DNA of 12,924 nt, from assembly GCA_937919435.1 (NCBI GenBank), contig CALFRR010000161.1:1-12924 (forward strand). Direction: 5' to 3'. This document shows, in pieces, positions 5,343 through 12,133 of this stretch. This DNA is from an uncultured Alphaproteobacteria bacterium (lineage in GTDB: Bacteria; Pseudomonadota; Alphaproteobacteria; Rhizobiales; Ancalomicrobiaceae). Numbering within the stretch: position 1 is the stretch's first letter; each line of letters starts with the position of its first letter. Under the pieces are notes generated by a model. The model did no database searches, had not been told where the DNA came from, and saw only the letters and a program-made list of their open reading frames with translations. Both the position numbers and the translations under genes were made by a program.

Positions 5343-7454
5343 ATGTCGTCGATCGAACCGGCCACCGACACGCTCACGGCTCCGGAAGCCGCGGCCGAGG
5401 TCGCCCGGCTCTCCGAGCTGATCCGCGCCGCCGATCGCGCCTATTACCAGGACGATGCACCGACCCTGACCGACGCCGACTACGACGCCGCCCGGCGGCG
5501 GTTGGTGGTGCTGGAGGAGCGGTTTCCCGAGCTGAAGGCAGCGGACAGCCCGACCGTCACGGTCGGCGCCGGCCCGTCGGAGCGGTTCGAGAAGATCCGC
5601 CACGTGGTGCCGATGCTCAGCCTCGACAACGCCTTCTCCGACGAGGACGTCACCGACTTCGTGGGCCGCGTCCACAAGTTCCTCGCCACCCATGGCCAGC
5701 GGGTCGGCTTCACCGCCGAGCCGAAGATCGACGGATTGTCGCTGTCGCTGCGCTACGAGGCGGGACGGCTGGTCTCGGCCGCCACCCGCGGCGACGGCGC
5801 CGAGGGCGAGAACGTCACCGCCAACGTCCGCACCATCGCCTGCATCCCGCAGGTGCTGCCGGCGGGCGTGCCGGACGTGCTCGAGGTGCGCGGCGAGGTC
5901 TACATGAGCCACGCCGCCTTCGCCGCGCTGAACGCCAAGGCGGAGACCTTCGGCGGCAAGGTGTTCGCCAATCCGCGCAACGCCGCCGCCGGTTCGCTGC
6001 GCCAGCTCGACCCGAAGATCACCGCGGCGCGGCCGCTCGCCTTCTTCGCCTATGCCTGGGGCGAGGTCTCCGCGTGGGCGACCGACACCCAGTCCGGACG
6101 GGTCGAGGATCTCGGCCGCTGGGGCTTCCCGATCAATCCGCGGATGGCGCGCTGCGCCTCTGCCGAGGAACTGCTCGAGATCTACCGCGGGCTCGAGCGC
6201 GATCGGGCGGGCCTCGGCTACGACATCGACGGCGTCGTCTACAAGGTCGACCGGATCGATCTGCAGGAGCGGCTGGGCTTCGTGTCGCGCTCTCCCCGCT
6301 GGGCGATCGCCCACAAGTTCCCGGCGGAGCGGGCGACGACGGTGCTCGACGGCATCGACATCCAGGTCGGGCGGACGGGAGCTCACACGCCGGTGGCGCG
6401 GCTGGCGCCGGTCACCGTCGGCGGCGTCGTGGTCACCAACGCGACGCTGCACAACGCCGACGAGATCGAGCGGCTCGACGCGCGGATCGGCGACACGGTG
6501 GTGGTCCAGCGGGCCGGCGACGTGATCCCGCAGATCGTCGAAGTGGTGAAGGACGCGGCGCACGAGGGCCGCGCGCCCTTCGCCTTCCCGCATCTCTGCC
6601 TGTGCGAGTTGAAGACGCCGCTGGTGCGCGAGGCGACCTCGACCGGCGAGGAGGGCAAGATCCGCCGCTGCACCGGCGAGTTCGCCTGCCCCTACCAGCG
6701 GCTCGAGCATCTGAGGCACTTCGTGTCGCGCCGCGCCTTCGACATCGAGGGGCTGGGCGAGAAGCAGATCGAGTTCTTCTTCGCGGATCCGGACTTCCCG
6801 GTGAAGGAACCGGCGGACATCTTCGGGCTGGCGGCGCGCGACCGGGCGAGCCTGAAGAAGCTCCGCGACAAGGAGGGCTTCGGGGCGGCGAGCGCCCGCA
6901 AGCTGTTCCAGGCGATCGAGGAGCGGCGGACGATCGGGCTCGAGCGCTTCCTGTTCGCGCTCGGCATCCGCAACGTCGGCGAGACCACGGCGCGGCAGCT
7001 CGCCCGCGCCTACGGTTCGTGGGCCGCCTTCCGTGCCGCCGCCGACCGGATATCGGAGGGCGACGCCGCGGCGCGCGAGGAGATGGACGCGATCGACCAG
7101 ATCGGCGAGACGGTGATCGACTCCGTCGCCGCCTATTTCCGGGAGCCGCACAACCGCGGCGTGGTCGAGCGGCTGACCGCCGAGGTGACGCCGCTCGACG
7201 CGGAGAAGCCGAAGACCGACACGGCGGTCGCCGGCAAGACGGTGGTGTTCACCGGGAGCCTCGAGAAGATGACCCGCGACGAGGCCAAGGCGATGGCCGA
7301 ACGGCTCGGCGCCAAGGTCGCCGGCTCGGTCTCGGCGAAGACCCATCTGGTGGTCGCCGGGCCGGGGGCGGGCTCGAAGCTCGCCAAGGCGCGCGAGCTC
7401 GGCGTCGAGGTGCTCAGCGAAGACGAGTGGCTGGCGCTGGTCCAGGCCGGGTGA
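5343..7454 (+). CDS. ligA: NAD-dependent DNA ligase LigA
   Basis: LigA seals nicks in DNA during replication and repair, using NAD+ to form an enzyme-adenylate. The 703-residue product has all family parts: domain Ia with the YYQDDAPTLTDADYD segment (34-48); the nucleotidyltransferase core with the adenylated lysine K128 in KIDG and the GDG, RGEVYM and NPRNAAAGSLRQLD motifs; an OB fold with GRTGAHTPVARL; a zinc finger with C419, C421, C443 and C449; helix-hairpin-helix repeats (about 470-610); and a C-terminal BRCT domain (about 628-703, starting AVAGKTVVFTG). The first zinc-finger pair is C-x-C instead of the C-x2-C of most LigA proteins. I recall a similar CxC form in Bradyrhizobium-type ligases, so this looks lineage-specific rather than a defect. 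The start is set by a strong GGAGGT. The gene is separated from recN by the repeat region and followed by a hairpin. Confidence 0.98.
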   Translation: MSSIEPATDTLTAPEAAAEVARLSELIRAADRAYYQDDAPTLTDADYDAARRRLVVLEERFPELKAADSPTVTVGAGPSERFEKIRHVVPMLSLDNAFSDEDVTDFVGRVHKFLATHGQRVGFTAEPKIDGLSLSLRYEAGRLVSAATRGDGAEGENVTANVRTIACIPQVLPAGVPDVLEVRGEVYMSHAAFAALNAKAETFGGKVFANPRNAAAGSLRQLDPKITAARPLAFFAYAWGEVSAWATDTQSGRVEDLGRWGFPINPRMARCASAEELLEIYRGLERDRAGLGYDIDGVVYKVDRIDLQERLGFVSRSPRWAIAHKFPAERATTVLDGIDIQVGRTGAHTPVARLAPVTVGGVVVTNATLHNADEIERLDARIGDTVVVQRAGDVIPQIVEVVKDAAHEGRAPFAFPHLCLCELKTPLVREATSTGEEGKIRRCTGEFACPYQRLEHLRHFVSRRAFDIEGLGEKQIEFFFADPDFPVKEPADIFGLAARDRASLKKLRDKEGFGAASARKLFQAIEERRTIGLERFLFALGIRNVGETTARQLARAYGSWAAFRAAADRISEGDAAAREEMDAIDQIGETVIDSVAAYFREPHNRGVVERLTAEVTPLDAEKPKTDTAVAGKTVVFTGSLEKMTRDEAKAMAERLGAKVAGSVSAKTHLVVAGPGAGSKLAKARELGVEVLSEDEWLALVQAG

Positions 7455-7455
7455 G

Positions 7456-7475
7456 GAGCGGGGACGACCCCGCTC
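7456..7475 (+). terminator. Hairpin after ligA, probable terminator
   Basis: GAGCGGGG (7456-7463) and CCCCGCTC (7468-7475) form a perfect 8-bp stem with an ACGA loop, starting one base after the ligA stop codon. A second, longer-range perfect repeat follows: ACGCCGCCGC (7491-7500) with GCGGCGGCGT (7533-7542). Neither has a U-run behind it. Confidence 0.6.
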
Positions 7476-7843
7476 TCCGCTCGATGTCCGACGCCGCCGC
7501 CCGAGACGTCCCTCGCGCTCCCGCAGTCGTCCGCGGCGGCGTGGGCGGGCGGGGGGACGCGCGGTTCCGGTGGGCTTGCGGACAATGCTGCGATGCAATA
7601 TGACGAAAGGCGCAGGATAAAACTTAAGGATTAGGTAGTATCCCCTTTCTGTGCGATCAGTCATGCATTTTTGTGGCATCAATTGCAATTTCTGTCCTGT
7701 AATCGGCATTAATTTCATAGACGACACGAAAAAGCCGTATTTCGACGGCATCTTCCTTCGCAACGCAAAAGGACAGGCCGGGGTTCGAACCGGCCGCTCT
7801 CGGGATGAATGCCAAGCCGGGGCACCTGTTCGTTTCACGCCGC

Positions 7844-7849
7844 AGGAGG
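7844..7849 (+). promoter_or_regulatory. Ribosome-binding site of the DUF3563-like gene
   Basis: A near-perfect AGGAGG lies 5 bases before the ATG at 7855. It decides this start over the longer in-frame reading from GTG 7651 and suggests strong translation. Confidence 0.8.
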
Positions 7850-7854
7850 CCACC

Positions 7855-8040
7855 ATGAACGATTTCTTCGCCCGCGCCGGCGCTCTGTTCCGCAACGCCA
7901 TGCAGCGCTCCACCATCGTCAGCGAGGAAGAGTATCTCGCCGACGCCACCGACCGGATCGACCTCGAGATGAAGATGCGCGAATACGATCGCATGCGCAG
8001 CGATCGCCGCTTCTTCCTCGGCGGCTCGGCCTACATCTGA
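7855..8040 (+). CDS. Small DUF3563-like protein
   Basis: A 61-residue soluble protein of unknown function. It starts with an amphipathic helix (MNDFFARAGALFRNAMQ). It then has the segment EEEYLADATDRIDLEMKMREYDRM (about residues 24-47), which resembles the Tyr-Leu...Asp-Leu-Glu...Met-Arg-Glu core of the DUF3563 family of short proteobacterial proteins, and it ends with a basic tail. No signal peptide or membrane segment is seen. The very good AGGAGG site, the AT-rich upstream region and a strong hairpin after the stop indicate an independently transcribed, well-translated gene. The family assignment is from memory of the motif and was not confirmed by a search. The gene itself is well supported. 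The next gene, a thioesterase, lies 156 bases downstream behind the hairpin, so a shared operon is unlikely. Confidence 0.75.
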   Translation: MNDFFARAGALFRNAMQRSTIVSEEEYLADATDRIDLEMKMREYDRMRSDRRFFLGGSAYI

Positions 8041-8081
8041 TCGGGGCGCCCGCGAGGCCGACCCGACAGCCACGTCTTTCG

Positions 8082-8117
8082 ACCCGCCCGTCGCCTCACC
8101 CGAGGCGGCGGGCGGGT
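8082..8117 (+). terminator. Long hairpin after the DUF3563-like gene
   Basis: A 16-bp stem with one G-U wobble and an ACCC loop (8098-8101). The left arm starts ACCCGCCCG at 8082 and the right arm ends CGGGCGGGT at 8117. It begins 41 bases after the stop of the small gene and ends 79 bases before the thioesterase start. Only TGTGACG follows, so again no U-tract. Confidence 0.65.
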
Positions 8118-8196
8118 TGTGACGTTCGGACGCTGCACCGCCCCTCGACGGCGGCGGCGGACGGGCGACAGTCGATCACCCGACCGGAGACCGCCG

Positions 8197-8580
8197 ATGA
8201 CCGATTCGCCTCCCGACAGACCGCCCGTCGTCCGCACCATCGCGATGCCCGCCGACACCAACCCGGCCGGCGACATCTTCGGCGGTTGGCTGATGGCCCA
8301 CATGGACCTCGCCGCCGGATCGGTCGCCACCCGTCGGGCACGCGGCCGGGCCGCCACCGTGGCGGTCGAGGGCATGGCGTTCCTGTCGCCGGTGGTGGTC
8401 GGTGACGAGGTCAGCTTCTACGGCGAGATCGTCGCCACCGGCCGCACCTCGATCAAGATCCTGATCGAAGCCTGGCGCCGGCGCCGGGAGGACGACGTCA
8501 CCGTCAAGGTCACCCAGGCGGTGTTCACCTTCGTCGCGATCGGCGACGACCGCCGGCCGCGCACCCTGCCGCCGCTCTGA
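8197..8580 (+). CDS. Acyl-CoA thioesterase, YciA-like hot-dog fold
   Basis: A 127-residue cytoplasmic thioesterase that would hydrolyse acyl-CoA to the free acid and CoA. The product carries the family hallmark AMPADTNPAGDIFGGWLM (about 16-33) followed by AHMD, whose D37 aligns with the catalytic Asp44 of Haemophilus YciA (HI0827). Later segments VAVEGMAFLSPVVVGDEV and QAVFTFVAIGDDRRPRTLPP match the rest of that family. The length is slightly below that of HI0827 because the N-terminus is shorter. The ATG at 8197 has GGAG (8186-8189) at a 7-base spacing. A longer in-frame reading from GTG 8119 lacks this and overlaps the upstream hairpin tail. The gene sits alone between two hairpins, convergent with the glutathione S-transferase-like gene. 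Its in vivo substrate cannot be told from the sequence. Confidence 0.93.
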   Translation: MTDSPPDRPPVVRTIAMPADTNPAGDIFGGWLMAHMDLAAGSVATRRARGRAATVAVEGMAFLSPVVVGDEVSFYGEIVATGRTSIKILIEAWRRRREDDVTVKVTQAVFTFVAIGDDRRPRTLPPL

Positions 8581-8602
8581 GGGCGCTCCGCCTTCCGACA
8601 TG

Positions 8603-8642
8603 CGACGAGGCCCGCGCTCCTTCGGGAGCGCGGGCCTCGTCG
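8603..8642. terminator. Bidirectional UUCG-loop hairpin between convergent genes
   Basis: A perfect 18-bp stem closed by a TTCG tetraloop (8621-8624), with left arm 8603-8620 beginning CGACGAGGCCCGCGCTCC. It sits 22 bases after the thioesterase stop and 32 bases beyond the stop of the minus-strand gene ending at 8675, so it can end both transcripts. The TTCG loop is on the plus-strand transcript. The minus-strand loop would read CGAA. Confidence 0.8.
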
Positions 8643-8674
8643 TGTTCGCGGGCCGGACGAGTGGTGCCGCGGCT

Positions 8675-9319
8675 TCAGCCGACGGGGCCGACGGGGGCGG
8701 AGGGCATCAGCTCCCAGGGGCCCTTCCAGCCGGGCAGCGCGGCGATCCGCCGGGTCCAGGCGTGGATCGCCGGGAAGGTCGCCCAACGGTCGAAGCCGAC
8801 CTCCTCGTCGTAGAAGCAGTAGCCGGCCAGCGAGAAGTCGGCGATCGTCGGCCGGCCGGCGACCAGGAAGTCGTTCGTCTCCAGGTGCTTCTCGACGATC
8901 CTGTGGGCGTCGAGGACGCGGGCGCGCAGGAACTCGGTGACCGGGCTCTCCGGGAACTTCTTGATCCCGACGAGAAACCGCAGGGTCGCGAAGTAGCTGG
9001 TGAACTTGTGGTTGTCGAACAGGATCCAGCGCAGGATCTCGCGCCGTTCGGCCGGCGTCTCGGCGGCGAACCTTCCGGTCACTTCGGCGAGATAGTCGAG
9101 GATGACGCCCGACTGGGAGAGGGTGGGGCCGCCGGTGACCACCAGGACCGGCGCCTCGCCCATCTGGTTGAGGCTGTCCCGCCATTCCTCCTTGCGGGTG
9201 GCGCCTTCGAAGAACGGCACGAAGGCGGGCGCCCAGTCGAGCCCGCACAGCTCGAGCATCAGCGCCGCCTTGTAGGAATTGCCGCTCTCGCCGAAGCAGT
9301 GGAGCACGTAGTCGGGCAT
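8675..9319 (-). CDS. Glutathione S-transferase family protein
   Basis: A 214-residue protein with the two-domain glutathione S-transferase layout. The N-terminal thioredoxin-like half starts YVLHCFGESGNSYKAALMLEL, where the Ser/Asn stretch (12-15) is where a catalytic Ser would be expected. The segment GEAPVLV at 54-60 holds the place of the family's cis-proline, and PTLSQSGVILDYLAE (65-79) matches the Gln/Glu-Ser glutathione-binding motif. The helical C-terminal half contains GRPTIADFSLAGYCFY (155-170), the usual N-capping box with T158 and D161. It is probably cytoplasmic. The exact reaction and substrate are not readable. The ATG at 9319 has GAGGTGA upstream within the 19-base gap behind the aminopeptidase gene, so the two are likely one transcript and possibly translated in sequence. 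Longer in-frame readings run into the aminopeptidase gene. Confidence 0.92.
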   Translation of the reverse strand: MPDYVLHCFGESGNSYKAALMLELCGLDWAPAFVPFFEGATRKEEWRDSLNQMGEAPVLVVTGGPTLSQSGVILDYLAEVTGRFAAETPAERREILRWILFDNHKFTSYFATLRFLVGIKKFPESPVTEFLRARVLDAHRIVEKHLETNDFLVAGRPTIADFSLAGYCFYDEEVGFDRWATFPAIHAWTRRIAALPGWKGPWELMPSAPVGPVG

Positions 9320-9338
9320 CGGGATCACCTCGTCGGCG

Positions 9339-11153
9339 TCAGGGAAGGAGCGGTGCGGTCGCCTGCTCGAGCCAGGCGCGGGTCGCCTCGTCGAGCAGCG
9401 GACCGATCGCGGCGCGGACCCGGGCATGGTAGCGGTCGAGCCACGCGACCTCCTCCGGTGCGAGCAGGGTGGGCTCGATCATCCGGCGGTCGATCGGGAC
9501 CAGGGTCAGCGCCTCGAAGCCGAGCATCGGGCGGTCGCCGCCGTCGATCGGCGCGGCCGGGGTGACCAGTTCGAGGTTCTCGATGCGGATGCCGAAGGCG
9601 CCCTCGCGGTACCAGCCGGGCTCGTTGGAGACGATCATCCCCGGTTCCAGGGCCGTCACGCCGGTCTTGGCGATGCGCTGCGGACCCTCGTGGACCGACA
9701 GGTAGGAGCCGACGCCGTGGCCGGTGCCGTGGTCGAAGTCGAAACCGGCCTTCCACAGGGCGATGCGGGCCAGGGTGTCGAGCGCCGCGCCGGTGGTGCC
9801 GGCGGGGAAGCGGGCGGTGGCGATGGCGATGTGGCCCTTCAGCACCAGCGTGAAGGCGCGCCGCATCTCGGCCGTCGGGGTGCCGACGGCGATCGTCCGG
9901 GTGACGTCGGTGGTGCCGTCGCGGTACTGGCCGCCGGAATCGAGCAGGAACAGACCGTCGGCGTCGATCCGGCGGTTGCTCGCTCGGACGGGATGGTAGT
10001 GCGGCAGAGCGGCATGTGGGCCGGCGGCGGCGATCGTGTCGAAGGACAGGTCGAGCAGCAGGCCGCCGGCGGCGCGGAAGTCTTCGAGCTTCTCGGCGCA
10101 GGCGATCTCGTCGGTGAACCGGCCCTCGGCATCGAACCAGGCGAGGAAACGGGCGAGGGCGGCGCCGTCGCGCAGGTGGGCGGCCCGGGCGCCGGAGATC
10201 TCGGCGCCGTTCTTTCGGGCCTTGGGCAGCATCAGGGGATCGTCGCCTTCGACCAGGGTCGCACCGGCGGCCTCCAGCCGGCGGGCGAGGCGTTCCGGCG
10301 TCCACACCGGATCGATCAACACGCGCGCGCCTTCGGCGCCGAGCGCGTCGAGGGCGGGAAGCAACGCCTCGGGACGGGCGATGTCGGTGTCGGCGGCGAG
10401 GATCCCGGCGACGTCGCCCACCAGCTTCTTCGGCGAGACGAACAGCGAGGGACGCCCCTCCCGGCGGACGATCGCGTGGGCGAGGGCGACCGGATCGTGG
10501 GCGATGTCGCGGCCGCGCACGTTGAACAGCCAGCAGAGCGAGTCGGGCTTGACCACCAGCAGGGCATCGGCGCCGCGGCCGGCGAGATGAGCGGCAACGT
10601 CGGCGAGCTTCTCGGCGGCCGAGCGGCCGGCGTGGATCGCCGGCTGCGGCGTCACGATGCCTTCCGGAGCGGCGGGGCGGTCGGTCCACAAGCGGTCGAC
10701 CAGATTCTCCTCGACGGCGACCAGCTCGGCGCCGGCGGCGCTCACCGCTTCGGCGAGCCGGCGGACCTGGGCGCGGGTGTGGAGCCAGGGATCGAAGCCG
10801 AAGCGGTCGCCGGCCTTCAGGCGGGGCGTCAACCAGACGTGCGGCGGCAGGGCGACGAGATCGACGATCGCGAAGGCGTCCGTGTCGGCTTCGATCGAGG
10901 CCTGGATGGTGTAGCGGCCGTCGACGAACAGCGCGGCCTCGTCGGCGAGCACCACGGCGGCACCGGCGGAGCCGGAGAAGCCGGTCAGCCAGCGCAGCCG
11001 CTCGGCGCTCGGCGGGACGTATTCACCCTGGAATTCGTCGGCGCGGGGGACGATGAAACCGGCGAGGCCGAGGCGAGCCGCCTCGGCGCGAAGACGCGCG
11101 AGACGGGGAGCGCCGAGCGAAGGGTCGGCGACGGTGTCGAAATTCTGGAACAT
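9339..11153 (-). CDS. Aminopeptidase P family protein (Xaa-Pro aminopeptidase, M24B)
   Basis: Removes N-terminal residues that precede proline, using a two-metal site. The 604-residue product is of the long, three-domain type also found in eukaryotic cytosolic aminopeptidase P. Two creatinase-like N-terminal domains span about 1-150 and 160-310, and the pita-bread catalytic domain about 315-540, followed by a C-terminal extension ending near 604. All five metal ligands are seen: D405 (LLDSGG), D416 (TTDVTRT), H479 (GTGHGVG), E511 (NEPGWY) and E525 (RIENLE), with the family spacing of 11 and 63 between the first three. The start MFQNFD at 11153 is family-like. It has no clear ribosome-binding site, only a C-rich stretch. 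An in-frame ATG at 11267 would add 38 residues without family character. It lies 19 bases upstream of the glutathione S-transferase-like gene in the same direction. The enzyme is cytoplasmic, with no signal peptide. Confidence 0.95.
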   Translation of the reverse strand: MFQNFDTVADPSLGAPRLARLRAEAARLGLAGFIVPRADEFQGEYVPPSAERLRWLTGFSGSAGAAVVLADEAALFVDGRYTIQASIEADTDAFAIVDLVALPPHVWLTPRLKAGDRFGFDPWLHTRAQVRRLAEAVSAAGAELVAVEENLVDRLWTDRPAAPEGIVTPQPAIHAGRSAAEKLADVAAHLAGRGADALLVVKPDSLCWLFNVRGRDIAHDPVALAHAIVRREGRPSLFVSPKKLVGDVAGILAADTDIARPEALLPALDALGAEGARVLIDPVWTPERLARRLEAAGATLVEGDDPLMLPKARKNGAEISGARAAHLRDGAALARFLAWFDAEGRFTDEIACAEKLEDFRAAGGLLLDLSFDTIAAAGPHAALPHYHPVRASNRRIDADGLFLLDSGGQYRDGTTDVTRTIAVGTPTAEMRRAFTLVLKGHIAIATARFPAGTTGAALDTLARIALWKAGFDFDHGTGHGVGSYLSVHEGPQRIAKTGVTALEPGMIVSNEPGWYREGAFGIRIENLELVTPAAPIDGGDRPMLGFEALTLVPIDRRMIEPTLLAPEEVAWLDRYHARVRAAIGPLLDEATRAWLEQATAPLLP

Positions 11154-11300
11154 GGGGGGAGTGTAGCGTCCGGCGCGGCGGAGGCAACGAAAAGACGACA
11201 CCGATCCACCGCCGCGGGCGAGATCGCGGCGATCGAAGGCGTCCGGACTCCGGGAACTCGAAAACACACCCCGGCCGATCGGTCGCAGGATCCGGCGATG

Positions 11301-11339
11301 CGATCGGCGTCCGGTGCCGGTCGGCTCCGGACGCCATCG
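11301..11339 (-). terminator. Hairpin after the host-attachment gene
   Basis: GGCGTCCGG (11306-11314) pairs with CCGGACGCC (11327-11335). The stem extends outward through CGAT/ATCG (11301-11304 with 11336-11339) past one bulged base. It starts 15 bases beyond the stop of the minus-strand gene ending at 11355 and lies well upstream of the aminopeptidase start. It probably separates the two minus-strand transcripts. The rest of the 201-base gap (11154-11354) shows no gene. Confidence 0.65.
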
Positions 11340-11354
11340 GGGCGCGTGGCCGCC

Positions 11355-11804
11355 TCAGCCGGCGGCCATCAGGATCGTCTCGATGTCGGCGAGCGTGTGC
11401 CGGGTGAGATCCTTGTCGATCTCGGCCTGCAGGCAGGCCTTGGCTTCCCGAGAGAGCTGATCCCGCAGGGTTGCGAGAATCTTCGGCGGGGCGACGACGA
11501 TCAGGTGATCGTAGCGGCCGTCGTGCGCGGCGGCGTTCAGGTCCGCGGCGAGACGAGTGGCGAAACGTTCCTCGGCCCGATCGTGGCCGTCCGCCGGTTC
11601 GCCGGCACCGCGGCGTCCATCGACGCCGAAGGAGCGGCCGGGCGCATCCCGACCGAGTTCGCGGGTCGTCGGATTGGTCTGCTCGCGCATCGCGATGCAG
11701 TGCAGATCCGGCAGTTCGGGCATGCCTTCGTTGCGGAGGAACAGGGCCTTGCGGCCGTCCCCGACGAGGATCCACGTACCACTGGCGATCTTCATCCGTG
11801 CCAT
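11355..11804 (-). CDS. Host attachment family protein (PF10116-like)
   Basis: A 149-residue protein matching the family annotated as required for attachment to host cells, which is widespread in alphaproteobacteria, including free-living species. The typical features are the start ASGTWILVGDGRKALFL (7-23), a central charged region with TNPTTRELGRDAPGRSF (43-59) and DRAEERFATRLAADLN (75-90), and the strand-loop DHLIVVAPPKILATLRDQL (99-117), followed by LTRHTLADIETIL. The fold is related to release-factor/peptidyl-hydrolase-like domains in published classifications, so attachment may not be its direct job. No signal peptide or membrane segment is seen, which points to the cytoplasm. The ATG at 11804 has GGGAGG upstream (complement of 11811-11816) at a 6-base spacing. 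A second ATG three codons on is possible. The gene stands alone and divergent from the right-edge gene. Confidence 0.88.
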   Translation of the reverse strand: MARMKIASGTWILVGDGRKALFLRNEGMPELPDLHCIAMREQTNPTTRELGRDAPGRSFGVDGRRGAGEPADGHDRAEERFATRLAADLNAAAHDGRYDHLIVVAPPKILATLRDQLSREAKACLQAEIDKDLTRHTLADIETILMAAG

Positions 11805-12133
11805 GGTTCGCCTCCCTTCTTCTTGTTTTCGTGCGATTCGCATACTACTGCAAAAAATGCGTCCATATGTTGACGTCGCGCAAAATGGTGACGGAATTCT
11901 TCGCTCGATTCAGTAGACACGAGACCTGTCATACGGTCGTCGATGTATTCATGTATGGCAGTATGCGCGGAACGCCAGGGAAGTCGGGGTGCGCGGATCG
12001 GACGCAGATCCTCCTCGAATCCAATGGATACAATCGCTTCATTCGAAGATGGTCACGAGAAGCGGTCCCCGGGAGCGGTCGTTTCGATCCGTCGACTTTC
12101 GTAGGGGGCGCCTCTCGACTCGAGGAGGCGAAC
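11805..12133. promoter_or_regulatory. Divergent intergenic region, relatively AT-rich
   Basis: This 329-base gap separates the minus-strand host-attachment gene from the plus-strand gene at 12134. About 11820-12050 is much less GC-rich than any gene in the window, so it likely holds both promoters. It contains TTGACG at 11870-11875 without a good -10 partner, and three GANTC sites (11835, 11907, 12017). Short CATAC/GTATG blocks occur at 11841, 11930, 11953 and 11961, with GCATACT (11840-11846) exactly inverted at 11960-11966. I see no gene in it. Confidence 0.45.
12122..12128 (+). promoter_or_regulatory. Ribosome-binding site of the right-edge gene
   Basis: GAGGAGG lies 5 bases before the GTG at 12134 and decides this start. 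Its last four bases lie inside a 6-bp hairpin with arms CGCCTC (12109-12114) and GAGGCG (12125-12130), so access of the ribosome may depend on opening that stem. Confidence 0.7.

Larger units (their letters stand above)
7455..7854 (+). promoter_or_regulatory. ligA-DUF3563 gap: terminators, AT-rich block and leader
   Basis: The first 90 bases of this 400-base gap hold the two GC-rich hairpins after ligA. From about 7590 to 7770 the composition turns AT-rich, unlike the neighbouring genes, which marks it as the likely promoter region of the small gene downstream. No convincing -35/-10 pair can be singled out. Closer to the gene are two hairpins: GCCGT (7734-7738) with ACGGC (7745-7749), and GGCCGG (7776-7781) with CCGGCC (7790-7795) around the loop GGTTCGAA. 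An open frame starting at GTG 7651 in the same frame as the small gene has no ribosome-binding site and is taken as leader. Confidence 0.45.

Noticed and set aside
7673..7690. TGGCAT...TTGCA-like string suggesting a sigma54 promoter
   Set aside because: The GG and GC dinucleotides are 8 bases apart instead of the required 10.
7776..7795. GGTTCGAA loop in a GC stem, resembling the T-arm of a tRNA
   Set aside because: With TTCGAAC set as the 7-base T-loop, only one of the flanking five base pairs forms well. There is no D-arm, anticodon arm or acceptor stem around it.
5283..7994. Very long minus-strand open frame (about 900 codons) antisense to ligA
   Set aside because: High GC suppresses stop codons in the antisense frames. 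The product is Arg-rich low-complexity sequence without any recognisable domain, while ligA on the plus strand is certain.
9426..11873. Long plus-strand open frame antisense to the aminopeptidase and host-attachment genes
   Set aside because: It is composed mostly of Gly, Asp, Val, Ala and Arg with no motifs. Both minus-strand genes are recognised families with intact motifs.
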